In this document: positions 56,001 through 64,000 of the stretch, one piece after another | Position numbering within the stretch: the stretch's first letter is position 1 | Layout of the letters: every line of letters starts with the position of its first letter | Assembly: GCA_016722465.1 (NCBI GenBank) | Contig: JADKJC010000001.1 | Location: 124,001 to 188,000 of the forward strand | DNA: 64,000 nt | Reading direction: 5' to 3' | Source of the DNA: Chitinophagaceae bacterium | GTDB lineage: Bacteria > Bacteroidota > Bacteroidia > Chitinophagales > Chitinophagaceae | Notes under the pieces: model-generated | Told to the model about the DNA's origin: nothing | The model's input: only the letters and a program-made list of their open reading frames with translations | The model's database searches: none | Program-made: the position numbers and the translations under genes

Positions 56001-57908
56001 GTTTGGGATTTTGGCGATGGGGGATTTTCATCTACTGCTAACCCGGTTTATTACTATACATCACCAGGTATTTATTCTGCCAGGCTTACCGCAAAAAGAT
56101 CCAACGGCTGCTATGACAGTGATTCTGTAAAAATAAAAATAACTGCTCCCAGGGCGAATTTTAGCTACATTCCACAAAATGGCTGTGCTCCTTTAAACGT
56201 ATCATTTCATGTATCAACCAAAGACACGGTTTCATTTATCTGGGATTTTAATGACGGAACTACTTATATGGGCTATGATTCGGTAACAGTACATCCATAC
56301 CTGCTGCCTGGTAATTTTGTTCCATCGGTTGTATTGAAAGATACCAATGGCTGTGTGGTAACAATAATTGGCACAGATACCATCAAACTATACAGCAGTA
56401 AAGTAAATTTTGGTGCAAGTGATACCGCTTTCTGTGATATTGGCACTGTCAACTTTTTTGATTCCTCTTTTTCAGGCAGCAACACCAGCAGTTACAAATG
56501 GGATTTTGGTGATGGCAATTTTTCATCACTTCAAAATCCAACCCATTTTTACAACAACCCCGAACGATACCCGGTAAAACTGATTATTACTACAGTGAAC
56601 GGTTGCCAGGACAGCCTGGTTAAATTGAATTACATCAAGGTTGCCCGTACACCACAAATAAGCATTGCAGGCAACAATACCAATTACTGCGGCTCATCAA
56701 TAATAACCATGCAGGGCAATTGGCTTAATGCTGATACATCGGCCATAAACTGGAGTTGGAATTTCAGTAATGGCAATCTTTCTTCCGTACAAAACCCATT
56801 GCCGCAACAGTATATTGACACCGGCAATTATACAGTACAACTGATTGCAGTTAACAGGACGGGTTGTGCGGATACGGCCAATACAACAATTACCATCTAT
56901 CCCGTTCCAAATACTTTTGCAGGAAATGACACCGCAATATGCGCCGGGAACACCGCACAATTAAATGCCGCCGGTGCTGATAGCTACAGCTGGCAACCTG
57001 CTGCATTCTTAAGTTGTATCAATTGCAGCAGCCCGGTTACCAGTATACAAAACAGTGGCAGTTATTATGTGAAGGGTATCAATATTTCCGGCTGTGAAAA
57101 AACAGATACCATTTTTATAACCGTAAAGCAACCTTTCCACATTACGGGTCTTCAACCCAATGATTCAGTATGTGCAGGTAAAACAATTCAATTGAATGTA
57201 AGCGGAGCTGAAAATTATTTTTGGTCGCCTGTTGCAGGTTTAAATAATTCGACCATCAATAACCCAACAGCCAATCCTGCAGTAAACACAACCTACAAAG
57301 TGATAGGGTCAGACAACATCAACTGCTTTAAAGACAGTGCAACAATCTTTATAAAAGTAAACTCCATCCCTTCTGTAAATGCAGGAACTGATATTATATT
57401 AAACTCAGGCAGATCAGTTACACTTAATCCGCAATATTCAAATGACATCAGCAACTGGCTTTGGCAACCGGCCACCGGTTTAAGTTGTATCAACTGCCCT
57501 AACCCGGTTGCTTCACCTTCCAATGGGATAAATTATAAAATTACAGTTACCAACAGCAGTGGATGTACTGATGATGATGAAATTTCAGTACAGGTAAACT
57601 GCAATAAGCACAGTGTGTTTTTACCCACAGCCTATACTCCAAACAATGATAGCCAAAATGATATTTTTTACCCATTGAATCCTGCTGGCACTGGTGCTAT
57701 TAAAATAAATACATTCAAAATATTCAACCGTTATGGCCAGCTTGTTTTTGAAAATGAGAATTTTTATTCAAACAATAAAGTAAATGGGTGGGATGGCAAA
57801 ATGAGTGGCCGGGATTGCCCCACCGGCACTTACCTATACAGCATAACATTTACCTGCACCGATAACAAACTGGTAACATTTGATGGAAATATTCTGCTGC
57901 TCAGATAA
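53074..57908 (+). pseudogene. Second giant PKD adhesin with type B T9SS sorting domain, one frameshift as assembled
   Basis: Restored length 1611 residues. Signal peptide ends 'LLCISNAVFAQ'. It has the same plan as the preceding gene: 15 PKD-like modules, three further modules, then 'VFLPTAYTPNNDSQNDIFYPLNP...FKIFNRYGQLVFENENF...GWDGKMSGRDCPTGTYLYSITFTC', the type B C-terminal signal. Modules correspond in order, for example both have a 'WDLGNG' first module, a twelfth of the type 'WDFGDS/G...ANP', and a 13th starting 'WDFNDG'. As assembled the frame ends at 54003, and the next starts at 53874. Adding one T at 53901 ('gatacc' to 'gattacc') gives 'VYKDYLAIKNIQTAINS' and one continuous protein. 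It is probably exported by the T9SS and displayed on the surface. Confidence 0.9.
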
Positions 57909-57980
57909 TAAACTTTAGCTGAAGGCGTTTATATATGGACAACAGTCACTATCCAAACCAACGAAAACAAAATCCGATTT

Positions 57981-59015
57981 ATGAAAACCTTGCATCGCAA
58001 GTTATTGTGGGCATCACTCATAATAACTATGTCACAACAGGCTCAGTCACAGGACATCCATTTTTCCCAATTTAATGAAGCACCACTTTTACGCAACCCG
58101 GCATTGGCAGGTATATTTACTGGTGATCTCAGGTTCCAGGCAGTGTACCGCACACAATGGCAAAGTGTAACCGTGCCTTATCAAACCACTTCATTAAACG
58201 GAGAATTTAAACTTCCTGTTGGCAAAGGCGAAGATTTTTTAACCCTTGGCGCACAAATTTTATACGATAAAGCTGGTTCAATAGGAATGACATCTACACA
58301 TATACTGCCAGCTGTCAACTATCACAAATCATTAAGCGGCGAACGTAATATGTATCTCTCTCTTGGATTTATGGGAGGCATGGTACAACGCAGGTTCGAC
58401 AGAAGCAAGATTACTACCAACAGCCAGTTTGATGGCACCAATTATAATCCCGGATTGTCGGATGGTGAAAGTTTTGACAAATCATCTTACTCTTATTTTG
58501 ACGGGACAGTGGGCATGAGTTTTAATGCACAATTGAATGACAATCCAGATAACAATGTATTTGCAGGAATCGCTTTCCATCACTTCAATAAACCATCCAA
58601 CATCAGTTTTTACGGCAACACCAAATTAGAAATGATTCCTAAGTGGGTGTACTCAGGTGGTGCAAGACTTGCAACTTCAGAACTAACTTATGTAACCTTT
58701 CATGCTGATTATTCAAAGCAGGGCCCGTATTCAGAACTGATCGGCGGTGCTATCTATACCTGGAAATTAGATGATGAGGTTGACCCCAAATATTTGATAC
58801 ATGGTGGTGCATTCTTAAGAATGAATGATGCAGTGATACCAGTAGCAAAAGTTGAAATGAGGCCGCTCGCTATCTCTGTTAGTTACGATGCCAATATTTC
58901 TAAACTAAGTGCAACAACAAGGGGACGTGGCGGTTTTGAACTGGCACTAACCTATCAAACTTATCTTGACCGGGACAATACCAGCAGAAACGCAGTACGC
59001 TGTCCAAGGTTTTAA
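57981..59015 (+). CDS. PorP/SprF family type IX secretion membrane protein
   Basis: 344 residues, signal peptide 'MKTLHRKLLWASLIITMSQQAQSQ', then the family opening 'DIHFSQFNEAPLLRNPALAGIFTGDLRFQAVYRTQWQSV', beta-barrel strands, and an end with 'GFELALTYQTYLDRDNTSRNAVRCPRF'. SprF-like proteins are outer-membrane barrels needed for secretion or anchoring of one partner adhesin, and their genes usually lie just downstream of the sprB-like gene. Here it lies 72 bp after the second PKD adhesin gene, so it is most likely the anchor of that adhesin, and maybe of its paralogue. A strong terminator follows. Confidence 0.93.
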   Translation: MKTLHRKLLWASLIITMSQQAQSQDIHFSQFNEAPLLRNPALAGIFTGDLRFQAVYRTQWQSVTVPYQTTSLNGEFKLPVGKGEDFLTLGAQILYDKAGSIGMTSTHILPAVNYHKSLSGERNMYLSLGFMGGMVQRRFDRSKITTNSQFDGTNYNPGLSDGESFDKSSYSYFDGTVGMSFNAQLNDNPDNNVFAGIAFHHFNKPSNISFYGNTKLEMIPKWVYSGGARLATSELTYVTFHADYSKQGPYSELIGGAIYTWKLDDEVDPKYLIHGGAFLRMNDAVIPVAKVEMRPLAISVSYDANISKLSATTRGRGGFELALTYQTYLDRDNTSRNAVRCPRF

Positions 59016-59097
59016 TATCAGTTCTTCCAAACAACATCAGCCAGATTTCGTAGCCTGACATCAAGAGCTTTTGTTTTTATGGATTGTTTGGATAACT

Positions 59098-59126
59098 AAA
59101 AGCCCCAGGGATGGGGCTTTTTTTAT
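59098..59126 (+). terminator. Terminator after the PorP/SprF gene
   Basis: AAAAGCCCC and GGGGCTTTT pair around a short loop (AGGGAT), then a T7 run and ATTTTTATT. Confidence 0.92.
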
Positions 59127-59173
59127 TTTTATTCTATGCTCATTAAAATTGTCAATCAACAATGCAACAGGTG

Positions 59174-60271
59174 TTATACATTAAACCTGAAGTGCATTAC
59201 ATCTCCATCTTTCACAATGTATTCCTTTCCTTCAATTCTCAGCCTTCCGTTTTCCCTGCAGGCCGCTTCTGATTTGTACTGAAGAAAATCATCGTAAGCA
59301 ATCACTTCTGCTTTGATGAAACCTTTTTCAAAGTCCGTGTGGATCACACTGGCGGCTTGCGGCGCTTTCCATCCCTGGTGAATGGTCCATGCCCTTACTT
59401 CCTGCACACCGGCAGTAAAGTAGGTTGAGAGGTTGAGCAGTTTATACGTAGTGTGGATCAAGCGGTCCAGTGCAGGTTCGGTCATTTTATATTCTTCCAT
59501 GAACATGGCTTTGTCATCGGGGTTTTCAAACTCCGCAATCTGTGCCTCAATCGCATTCGTCATTACAATCACTTCGTTGCCTTCATTCTTTACGGCTTCT
59601 TTCAATGCTTCACTGAATTTATTGCCGGTATGCATGCTGGCTTCATCCACATTGGCTACATACAACACAGGCTTATCAGTCAATAAAAACAAATCTGCAA
59701 TGGCTGCCTTATCATCTTTTGATAAACCCAAAGAAATAATGTTCCTCCCCTTTTCCAAATGCTCTTTACAACGCAATAGTATTTCTAGTTCAGCCTTTGC
59801 TTTTGCATCCGTTTTGGCAATTTTTTCTGTGCGCTGAATTCTCTTGTCAACACTTTCCAGGTCTTTCAGCTGCAGTTCGGTTTCAATGATCTCTTTATCG
59901 CCGACAGGGTTGATGGCACCCTCTTCCCTTAATATGTTCTCATCTTCAAAACAACGGATCACATGGATAATGGCGTCCACTTCCCGGATATTGGCCAGGA
60001 ATTTATTGCCCAACCCCTCTCCTTTGCTGGCACCACGTACCAGGCCTGCAATATCCACGATCTCGATCTGTGTAGGTACGGTCCTGTCAGGATGCACCAG
60101 TTCTGCCAGCCGGTCCAACCTTGGGTCGGGTACATTCACCAGCCCCACATTGGGTTCAATGGTACAGAAACGGTAATTGCTTGCCTGCGCCTTTGCGCTG
60201 TTGCTTACAGCATTAAATAAAGTTGACTTGCCCACATTTGGTAACCCCACGATGCCTGCCTGTAATGCCAT
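59174..60271 (-). CDS. ychF: Redox-regulated P-loop ATPase YchF
   Basis: 365 residues, Obg-type fold with G1 '[17 protein letters not shown]', then '[28 protein letters not shown]', switch region '[41 protein letters not shown]', and the TGS domain near the end ('[44 protein letters not shown]'). The usual NKxD is replaced ('YVANVDEA'), consistent with ATP preference of this subfamily. Ribosome-associated, regulates translation and the oxidative-stress response. Preceded by a perfect -7 element (60320-60312). Confidence 0.97.
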   Translation of the reverse strand: MALQAGIVGLPNVGKSTLFNAVSNSAKAQASNYRFCTIEPNVGLVNVPDPRLDRLAELVHPDRTVPTQIEIVDIAGLVRGASKGEGLGNKFLANIREVDAIIHVIRCFEDENILREEGAINPVGDKEIIETELQLKDLESVDKRIQRTEKIAKTDAKAKAELEILLRCKEHLEKGRNIISLGLSKDDKAAIADLFLLTDKPVLYVANVDEASMHTGNKFSEALKEAVKNEGNEVIVMTNAIEAQIAEFENPDDKAMFMEEYKMTEPALDRLIHTTYKLLNLSTYFTAGVQEVRAWTIHQGWKAPQAASVIHTDFEKGFIKAEVIAYDDFLQYKSEAACRENGRLRIEGKEYIVKDGDVMHFRFNV

Positions 60272-60311
60272 ACTAAGTAAAAATTAAAAAGTAAAAAATA
60301 AAAATTTGGTG

Positions 60312-60320
60312 GCAAAGGTA
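60312..60320 (-). promoter_or_regulatory. -7 promoter element of ychF
   Basis: TACCTTTGC on the minus strand matches TAnnTTTGC exactly, about 40 bp before the start codon. The nearest TTTG is about 25 nt further upstream, rather far. Confidence 0.5.
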
Positions 60321-60393
60321 AGGTTTGAAATGAAATACCGATTTTCAAATGAAAAGTATAACTTCAAACCGTTAAACCAAACCGAAAACAGCA

Positions 60394-61902
60394 ATGGCAT
60401 TGAGCAGGATATGGAGTGCTTTTATTCTGGCAGCCCTTATAGTGGCTGCGGTTCATTTTATATCAAATAAAAGCCGGGACGACATCTTTGGCCGCCTGGT
60501 AACCGGCACTGCCAAAGACGAGTTTAAATATGCTGCGATAGGTGATGTTACCAAATATGGCCGCCCTTCCATTGACAGCTTTGCAAAAGAAATAGCCGAC
60601 TTTGGATTTAAGAAACAGGATAAAGTAAGCGATGATTGCAAATACCTGGTTACAGATGATATTACTGCTGATACCATACTGCAACTTACGAAACAGTTCA
60701 CCTCCGTGAGGCCGGTTGAATACAGTTATGTACTTGGTAAAAAACAAAAACCGGTTGATGGCGTAATAGCAACCTGCGAAGTGGCCGTAAAATTGTGCAT
60801 TGGCCTTATCGGTATCATGGCATTGTTCATGGGTTTTATGAGCATTGCAGAAAAAGCCGGTGGTATCAGGTTCTTATCAAAAATGGTGGGGCCCTTTTTT
60901 TCAAAATTGTTTCCTGAAATTCCTAAAGGGCATCCTGCACATGGGCATATCATGATGAACTTTAGCGCCAATATGCTGGGGCTTGACAATGCAGCCACGC
61001 CATTTGGCATCAAAGCCATGGAAAGCCTGCAGGAAATAAACCCGGATAAAGAAAAAGCCAGTAATGCACAGATCATGTTTTTGTGTTTGCATGCAGCCGG
61101 GCTCTCTTTAATTCCCACCACGGTGATTGCTGCCAGGGCCATTACTACCGGCAATAATGGTGCAAGGGCTGTTAACCCTACCGATATATTTTTACCCTGC
61201 CTCATCGCCACTTTTGTTGCAACACTGGCAGCCATGCTCATGGTTTCTTTCAAACAAAAAATAAAACTGTGGCAACCTGTTATACTTGGATGGATACTGG
61301 GCATATCAGCTATTATTTCTTTGCTGGTGTTTTTCATTCTTTCTTTAAACACCGTTGGTGTTAATATTTTCTCGGAACAACTGAGCACAGGTTTGATATT
61401 GCTGATCTTTTTTGTGATTGTATCGGGCGGCGTGTATAAAAAGATCAATGTATTTGATGCTTTTATTGAAGGTGCCAGGGGAGGGTTTGAAACTGCTGTG
61501 AAGATTATTCCGTACTTAGTGGGAATGCTTGTAGCCATCAGTTTATTACGCAGCAGCGGAACGTTTGATGTGATCATTAACGGGATAAAAACCCTGTTTG
61601 CTGCGTTAGGCGCTGATACAAAATTTGTTGATGGGCTACCAACAGCATTGATCAAACCAATGAGTGGGAGCGGTGCAAGGGGAATGATGATTGATACCAT
61701 GCGGATGCATGGCCCGGATTCATTTGCCGGAAGGTTAAGTTGTATTTTACAGGGAAGTTCTGATACCACTTTTTATGTAGTAGCTGTATACTTTGGTGCA
61801 GTGAGTATTAAGAATACACGATATGCAATTGGAACCATGTTGCTGGCAGACCTTGTGGGAATCGTTACTTCAATTGGTCTTGCATATTTGTTCTTTGGAT
61901 AA
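60394..61902 (+). CDS. SpmA/SpmB-type fused membrane protein (nucleoside recognition domains)
   Basis: 502 residues with about 10 membrane helices. Two GATE/nucleoside-recognition halves are joined: the first has 'GLIGIMALFMGFMSIAEKAGGIRFLSKMVGPFFSKLFPEIPKGHPAHGHIMMNFSANMLGLDNAATPFGIKAM', the second 'VIVSGGVYKKINVFDAFIEGARGGFETAVKIIPYLVGMLVAISLLRSSG' and 'LIKPMSGSGARGMMIDTMRMHGPDSFAGRLSCILQGSSDTTFYV'. In Bacillus these are separate spore maturation proteins SpmA and SpmB; the phylum here does not sporulate. An insert of about 95 residues after the first helix ('NKSRDDIFGRLVTGTAKDEFKYAAIGDVTKYGRP...') is unusual. Transport role unknown. Confidence 0.88.
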   Translation: MALSRIWSAFILAALIVAAVHFISNKSRDDIFGRLVTGTAKDEFKYAAIGDVTKYGRPSIDSFAKEIADFGFKKQDKVSDDCKYLVTDDITADTILQLTKQFTSVRPVEYSYVLGKKQKPVDGVIATCEVAVKLCIGLIGIMALFMGFMSIAEKAGGIRFLSKMVGPFFSKLFPEIPKGHPAHGHIMMNFSANMLGLDNAATPFGIKAMESLQEINPDKEKASNAQIMFLCLHAAGLSLIPTTVIAARAITTGNNGARAVNPTDIFLPCLIATFVATLAAMLMVSFKQKIKLWQPVILGWILGISAIISLLVFFILSLNTVGVNIFSEQLSTGLILLIFFVIVSGGVYKKINVFDAFIEGARGGFETAVKIIPYLVGMLVAISLLRSSGTFDVIINGIKTLFAALGADTKFVDGLPTALIKPMSGSGARGMMIDTMRMHGPDSFAGRLSCILQGSSDTTFYVVAVYFGAVSIKNTRYAIGTMLLADLVGIVTSIGLAYLFFG

Positions 61903-61910
61903 AGCAACCA

Positions 61911-63266
61911 CTATTTCCGTTTTTCTTTTTTGGTTTTTGAAGGTGGTTGTTTTACCGTTCCTTTCACTAAAGGTACAGCAGCCTTTTTAGCTACACCTGT
62001 ATCTACCACTTTAGCTGAACCGGTAATTGATTCTTCTTCTTCTTCCATTCCATTGCCATAATCACCAAATAAAGCCGCCATGTCTTTTGCATGGTAGATG
62101 TTGCGGCTGAATTTATTCCCCATTACAATGATGGTGGCAGAATCTTCTATCAGCCTGACGAAGGATGCATTATTGCCATGCCACCAGCCGTTGTGGTAGA
62201 TCATCTTCTTTTCATTGGGATAAATGTTCATACGCCAGCCCAGTCCGTAATTCCTGATACCCGGCTTTTCATTGCTGTAAGGTGCAAAGGCTTCCATTAA
62301 AGTATTGCCGGTAAATATTTTTCCGCTGTAAAGCGCTTTGTCCCAGGTAAGGAGGTCCCGTGCTGTTGAATAAATATTTTTATCACCATATACGGCATCT
62401 AAAAAGCCAAAAGGTATCAACTCTCCTTTCCAGTCGTAACTGGGTATCACTGTTGATATCATCGAAGTATCAAATACAAAAGTGTTGGCCATTTGCAGTG
62501 GCTTAAAAAAAGTTTGCTGCATGAACCGGGCGTATTTCATACCGCTCAGTTTTTCGATCAACAAAGCCAGCAACGCATAGTTGCTGTTGCAATACGAAAA
62601 CCTGCTGTTGGGCCTGCCTATATTTTCCAGTTGCGATTTTTTACTGATGAGATCATCCAGCACTGTTTCATTGGTTACATACTGTTTTTTATTCCAGCCC
62701 AGCTTTTCCATAAAATGCACATAGTTGGGCAAACCGCTGCGGTGATTGAGCAGGCTGCGGATGGTAACGCCGGGATAATTAAAACCGGGGAAATACTTTA
62801 CATACTCATCATCCAGGTTCAGCTTGCCATCCTGCATCAGCTTTAACACTGCCATAGCAGTAAAGGTTTTTGAAACAGATGCAATATGAAAGGGCGTATT
62901 GGCGGTAATGGTATCAGTTGATTGAAGATGACCGGTACCCATATAACTTTCAAAAACGACGTTGCCATTTTTGGCAACGATGATACCGCCATTAAACCCC
63001 CGGTTTTTAAGCATGGTATCGTACCAGTTTTCACATCCGGCCTTGTACCGGGCCATTTCCGGTGCAGAGATGGAAGCAGGCGCAGGCAAGGCTATTAACA
63101 AACTGTCGCCATTTTTTTTATCAGCCTGGCGGGAACTGCTGCCACAAGATGAAAGTGTTACTGCTGCCAGCATTGCTGCACAAAGTGATGCTGTACAAGA
63201 GAGTCCTTCGACTAAGCTCAGGATAAATTTCGTCCTGCTAAAAAGGGTTCCTTTGGTTTGTACCAT
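61911..63266 (-). CDS. Serine hydrolase of the beta-lactamase/PBP4* family, lipoprotein
   Basis: 451 residues. The N-terminus ends in a lipobox ('AAMLAAVTLSSCGSSS'). The domain (about 75-400) has the S-x-x-K nucleophile in 'FHIASVSKTFTAMAVLKLMQDGKLNLDD', 'LLNHRSGLPNY', the Y-x-N of 'FSYCNSNYALLALLIEKLSG', and 'MIYHNGWWHGN' in place of the KTG motif. Related to class C beta-lactamases and esterase EstB-like proteins; likely a peptidase or esterase rather than a drug-inactivating enzyme. The C-terminus is a Lys/Pro/Thr-rich tail ('KKAAVPLVKGTVKQPPSKTKKEKRK'). A short piece of the n-region ('FILSLVEGLS') resembles a translated REP-type repeat. Convergent with the SpmAB-type gene, 8 bp apart. Confidence 0.88.
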   Translation of the reverse strand: MVQTKGTLFSRTKFILSLVEGLSCTASLCAAMLAAVTLSSCGSSSRQADKKNGDSLLIALPAPASISAPEMARYKAGCENWYDTMLKNRGFNGGIIVAKNGNVVFESYMGTGHLQSTDTITANTPFHIASVSKTFTAMAVLKLMQDGKLNLDDEYVKYFPGFNYPGVTIRSLLNHRSGLPNYVHFMEKLGWNKKQYVTNETVLDDLISKKSQLENIGRPNSRFSYCNSNYALLALLIEKLSGMKYARFMQQTFFKPLQMANTFVFDTSMISTVIPSYDWKGELIPFGFLDAVYGDKNIYSTARDLLTWDKALYSGKIFTGNTLMEAFAPYSNEKPGIRNYGLGWRMNIYPNEKKMIYHNGWWHGNNASFVRLIEDSATIIVMGNKFSRNIYHAKDMAALFGDYGNGMEEEEESITGSAKVVDTGVAKKAAVPLVKGTVKQPPSKTKKEKRK

Positions 63267-63287
63267 GATATAATTAAAACTATGAAA

Positions 63288-63295
63288 TATATTTG
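63288..63295 (+). promoter_or_regulatory. -7 promoter element of serA
   Basis: TATATTTG matches TAnnTTTG, 15 bp before the start codon at 63311. The nearest TTTG (63257-63260) is 27 nt upstream, so only the -7 half is supported. Confidence 0.5.
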
Positions 63296-63310
63296 TGCAA
63301 AATAAAGAGA

Positions 63311-64000
63311 ATGTCAGACAAAAATAAGACCAGCTATCCCAAAGAAAAGATCAATATTCTTTTTCTGGAGAATATCAGTGATGTGGCAGTGGAACACTTC
63401 AGGGCATCGGGCTACAGCAATGTAAAAAAAATAGGCGGCGCTTTAAGCGAAGAGCAGCTGATGAAGGAAATAAAAAATATTCACCTGCTGGGCATCAGGA
63501 GCAAGACCAAGATAACACAGAAGGTACTGGATGCTGCAGAGAAACTGCAGGCCATTGGTTGCTTTTGTATCGGGGTGAACCAGGTAGACCTGAAAGCAGC
63601 TACCAAAAAAGGCGTGGCTGTTTTTAATGCGCCTTACAGCAATACCAGGAGTGTGGCGGAACTGGTGATAGGTTCTTCGATTATCCTGATCAGGAAGATC
63701 ATAGATAAAAACACAGCGGCACACAAAGGTATCTGGATGAAAGATGCTACCGGCAGCTATGAACTTCGTGGAAAAACACTGGGCATTATTGGTTACGGTA
63801 ATATCGGCAGCCAGCTAAGTGTATTGGCAGAAAGCCTCGGCATGAAAGTGATCTTTTATGATACGGAAACCAAACTGCCGCTGGGCAATGCCACTTCCTT
63901 TAAAAGTTTAAAAGAAGTGCTGGGTAAATCGGATGTGGTATCGCTGCATGTACCGGAATTGCCCACTACAAAAAACATGATCAATAAAGCCAATCTTAAA
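63311..64000 (+). CDS. serA: D-3-phosphoglycerate dehydrogenase, N-terminal part (runs off right edge)
   Basis: The frame is open for 230 codons from ATG 63311 to the window edge, so the C-terminal part of the enzyme is missing. The sequence follows SerA closely: 'INILFLENISDVAVEHFRASGYSNVKKIGGALSEEQLMKEI', 'LLGIRSKTKITQKVLDAAEKLQAIGCFCIGVNQVDL', 'FNAPYSNTRSVAELVIG', and the NAD-binding loop 'GIIGYGNIGSQLSVLAESLGMKVIFYD'. It oxidises 3-phosphoglycerate to 3-phosphohydroxypyruvate with NAD+, the first step of serine synthesis. As the closest resemblance is to the type with a C-terminal ACT domain, the missing part may carry one. A -7 element lies just upstream. Confidence 0.96.
   Translation, partial: MSDKNKTSYPKEKINILFLENISDVAVEHFRASGYSNVKKIGGALSEEQLMKEIKNIHLLGIRSKTKITQKVLDAAEKLQAIGCFCIGVNQVDLKAATKKGVAVFNAPYSNTRSVAELVIGSSIILIRKIIDKNTAAHKGIWMKDATGSYELRGKTLGIIGYGNIGSQLSVLAESLGMKVIFYDTETKLPLGNATSFKSLKEVLGKSDVVSLHVPELPTTKNMINKANLK

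Noticed and set aside
53074..57908. Two separate adhesin genes at 53074-54003 and 53874-57908
   Set aside because: The second lacks a signal peptide and the first lacks a sorting tail. One added base joins them into a protein colinear with its neighbour.
60726..61769. 347-codon minus-strand frame opposite the SpmA/SpmB-type gene
   Set aside because: It is a mirror of a well-supported membrane-protein gene on the other strand, with no motifs of its own.
61911..63266. Antibiotic-resistance beta-lactamase
   Set aside because: The family includes many esterases and peptidases; the third motif is not KTG, and no mobile element or resistance context is present.
1..64000. tRNA, rRNA, insertion sequence, prophage or defence island
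   Set aside because: I looked at every gap. No cloverleaf, transposase, integrase, nuclease/methylase pair or terminal inverted repeat was recognised.

Overview
The window is a stretch of a Bacteroidota chromosome, most likely from the family Chitinophagaceae. This is inferred from several things read directly: type IX secretion system (T9SS) cargo tails of both kinds, a PorP/SprF-family outer-membrane protein, TonB-dependent receptors with carboxypeptidase-regulatory-like N-domains, promoters of the Bacteroidota type (TTTG, about 19-21 nt, then TAnnTTTG), and many 'SCKK/SCSK' lipoproteins. I found no tRNA, rRNA, CRISPR array, insertion sequence or prophage. The base content is fairly even, and the content is mostly core genes interleaved with surface-protein genes.

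Layout. 1-1884 (-): N-terminal part of a large secreted repeat protein running off the left edge. 2465-6337 (+): a class I/II aminotransferase (frameshifted) and a TonB-dependent receptor. 6681-8837 (+): ECF sigma factor, membrane partner and a secreted protein in an overlapping operon. 8831-13841 (-): an unknown gene, MFS transporter, bL31 (rpmE2), YajQ, a long Lgt and a bacilliredoxin. 14147 (+) Hsp20. 14662-19695 (-): an arginine-decarboxylase-like enzyme, then the translation cluster thrS-infC-rpmI-rplT. 19841-21405 (+): two secreted proteins. 21469-24484 (-): TonB receptor and a DUF3347-like protein. 24655-29124: ABC-F ATPase, a beta-rich secreted protein, CorA. 29185-33610 (-): lipoprotein, cmk, clpC. 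33919-35276 (+): STAS protein and RNase Z. 35264-40354 (-): esterase, dapA, L,D-transpeptidase-like protein, TPR histidine kinase. 40481-47183 (-): T9SS cargo, small lipoprotein, recN, zinc-ribbon coiled coil, Nif3 family. 47438-59015 (+): lipoprotein, two colinear 1600-residue PKD adhesins with type B T9SS tails, and PorP/SprF. 59174-64000: ychF (-), an SpmA/SpmB-type fusion (+), a serine beta-lactamase-like lipoprotein (-), and the start of serA (+).

The clearest multi-gene unit is 48045-59015: two tandem paralogous adhesins, each with 15 PKD-like modules, three further modules and a gliding-type C-terminal signal, followed by a PorP/SprF protein. This matches the SprB/SprF logic of T9SS surface adhesins.

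A second major result is that seven genes are broken or misread as assembled. By comparing frames I count about 10 single-base indels, nine of them in or beside short homopolymers, plus one nonsense substitution. They fall in an aminotransferase, thrS, a secreted protein, clpC, an L,D-transpeptidase, a histidine kinase and one PKD adhesin. Because thrS is essential and the lesions are of one kind, residual sequencing error is the likeliest cause. The restored reading frames are given in the entries. I did not find a convincing wholly new defence or mobile system here.
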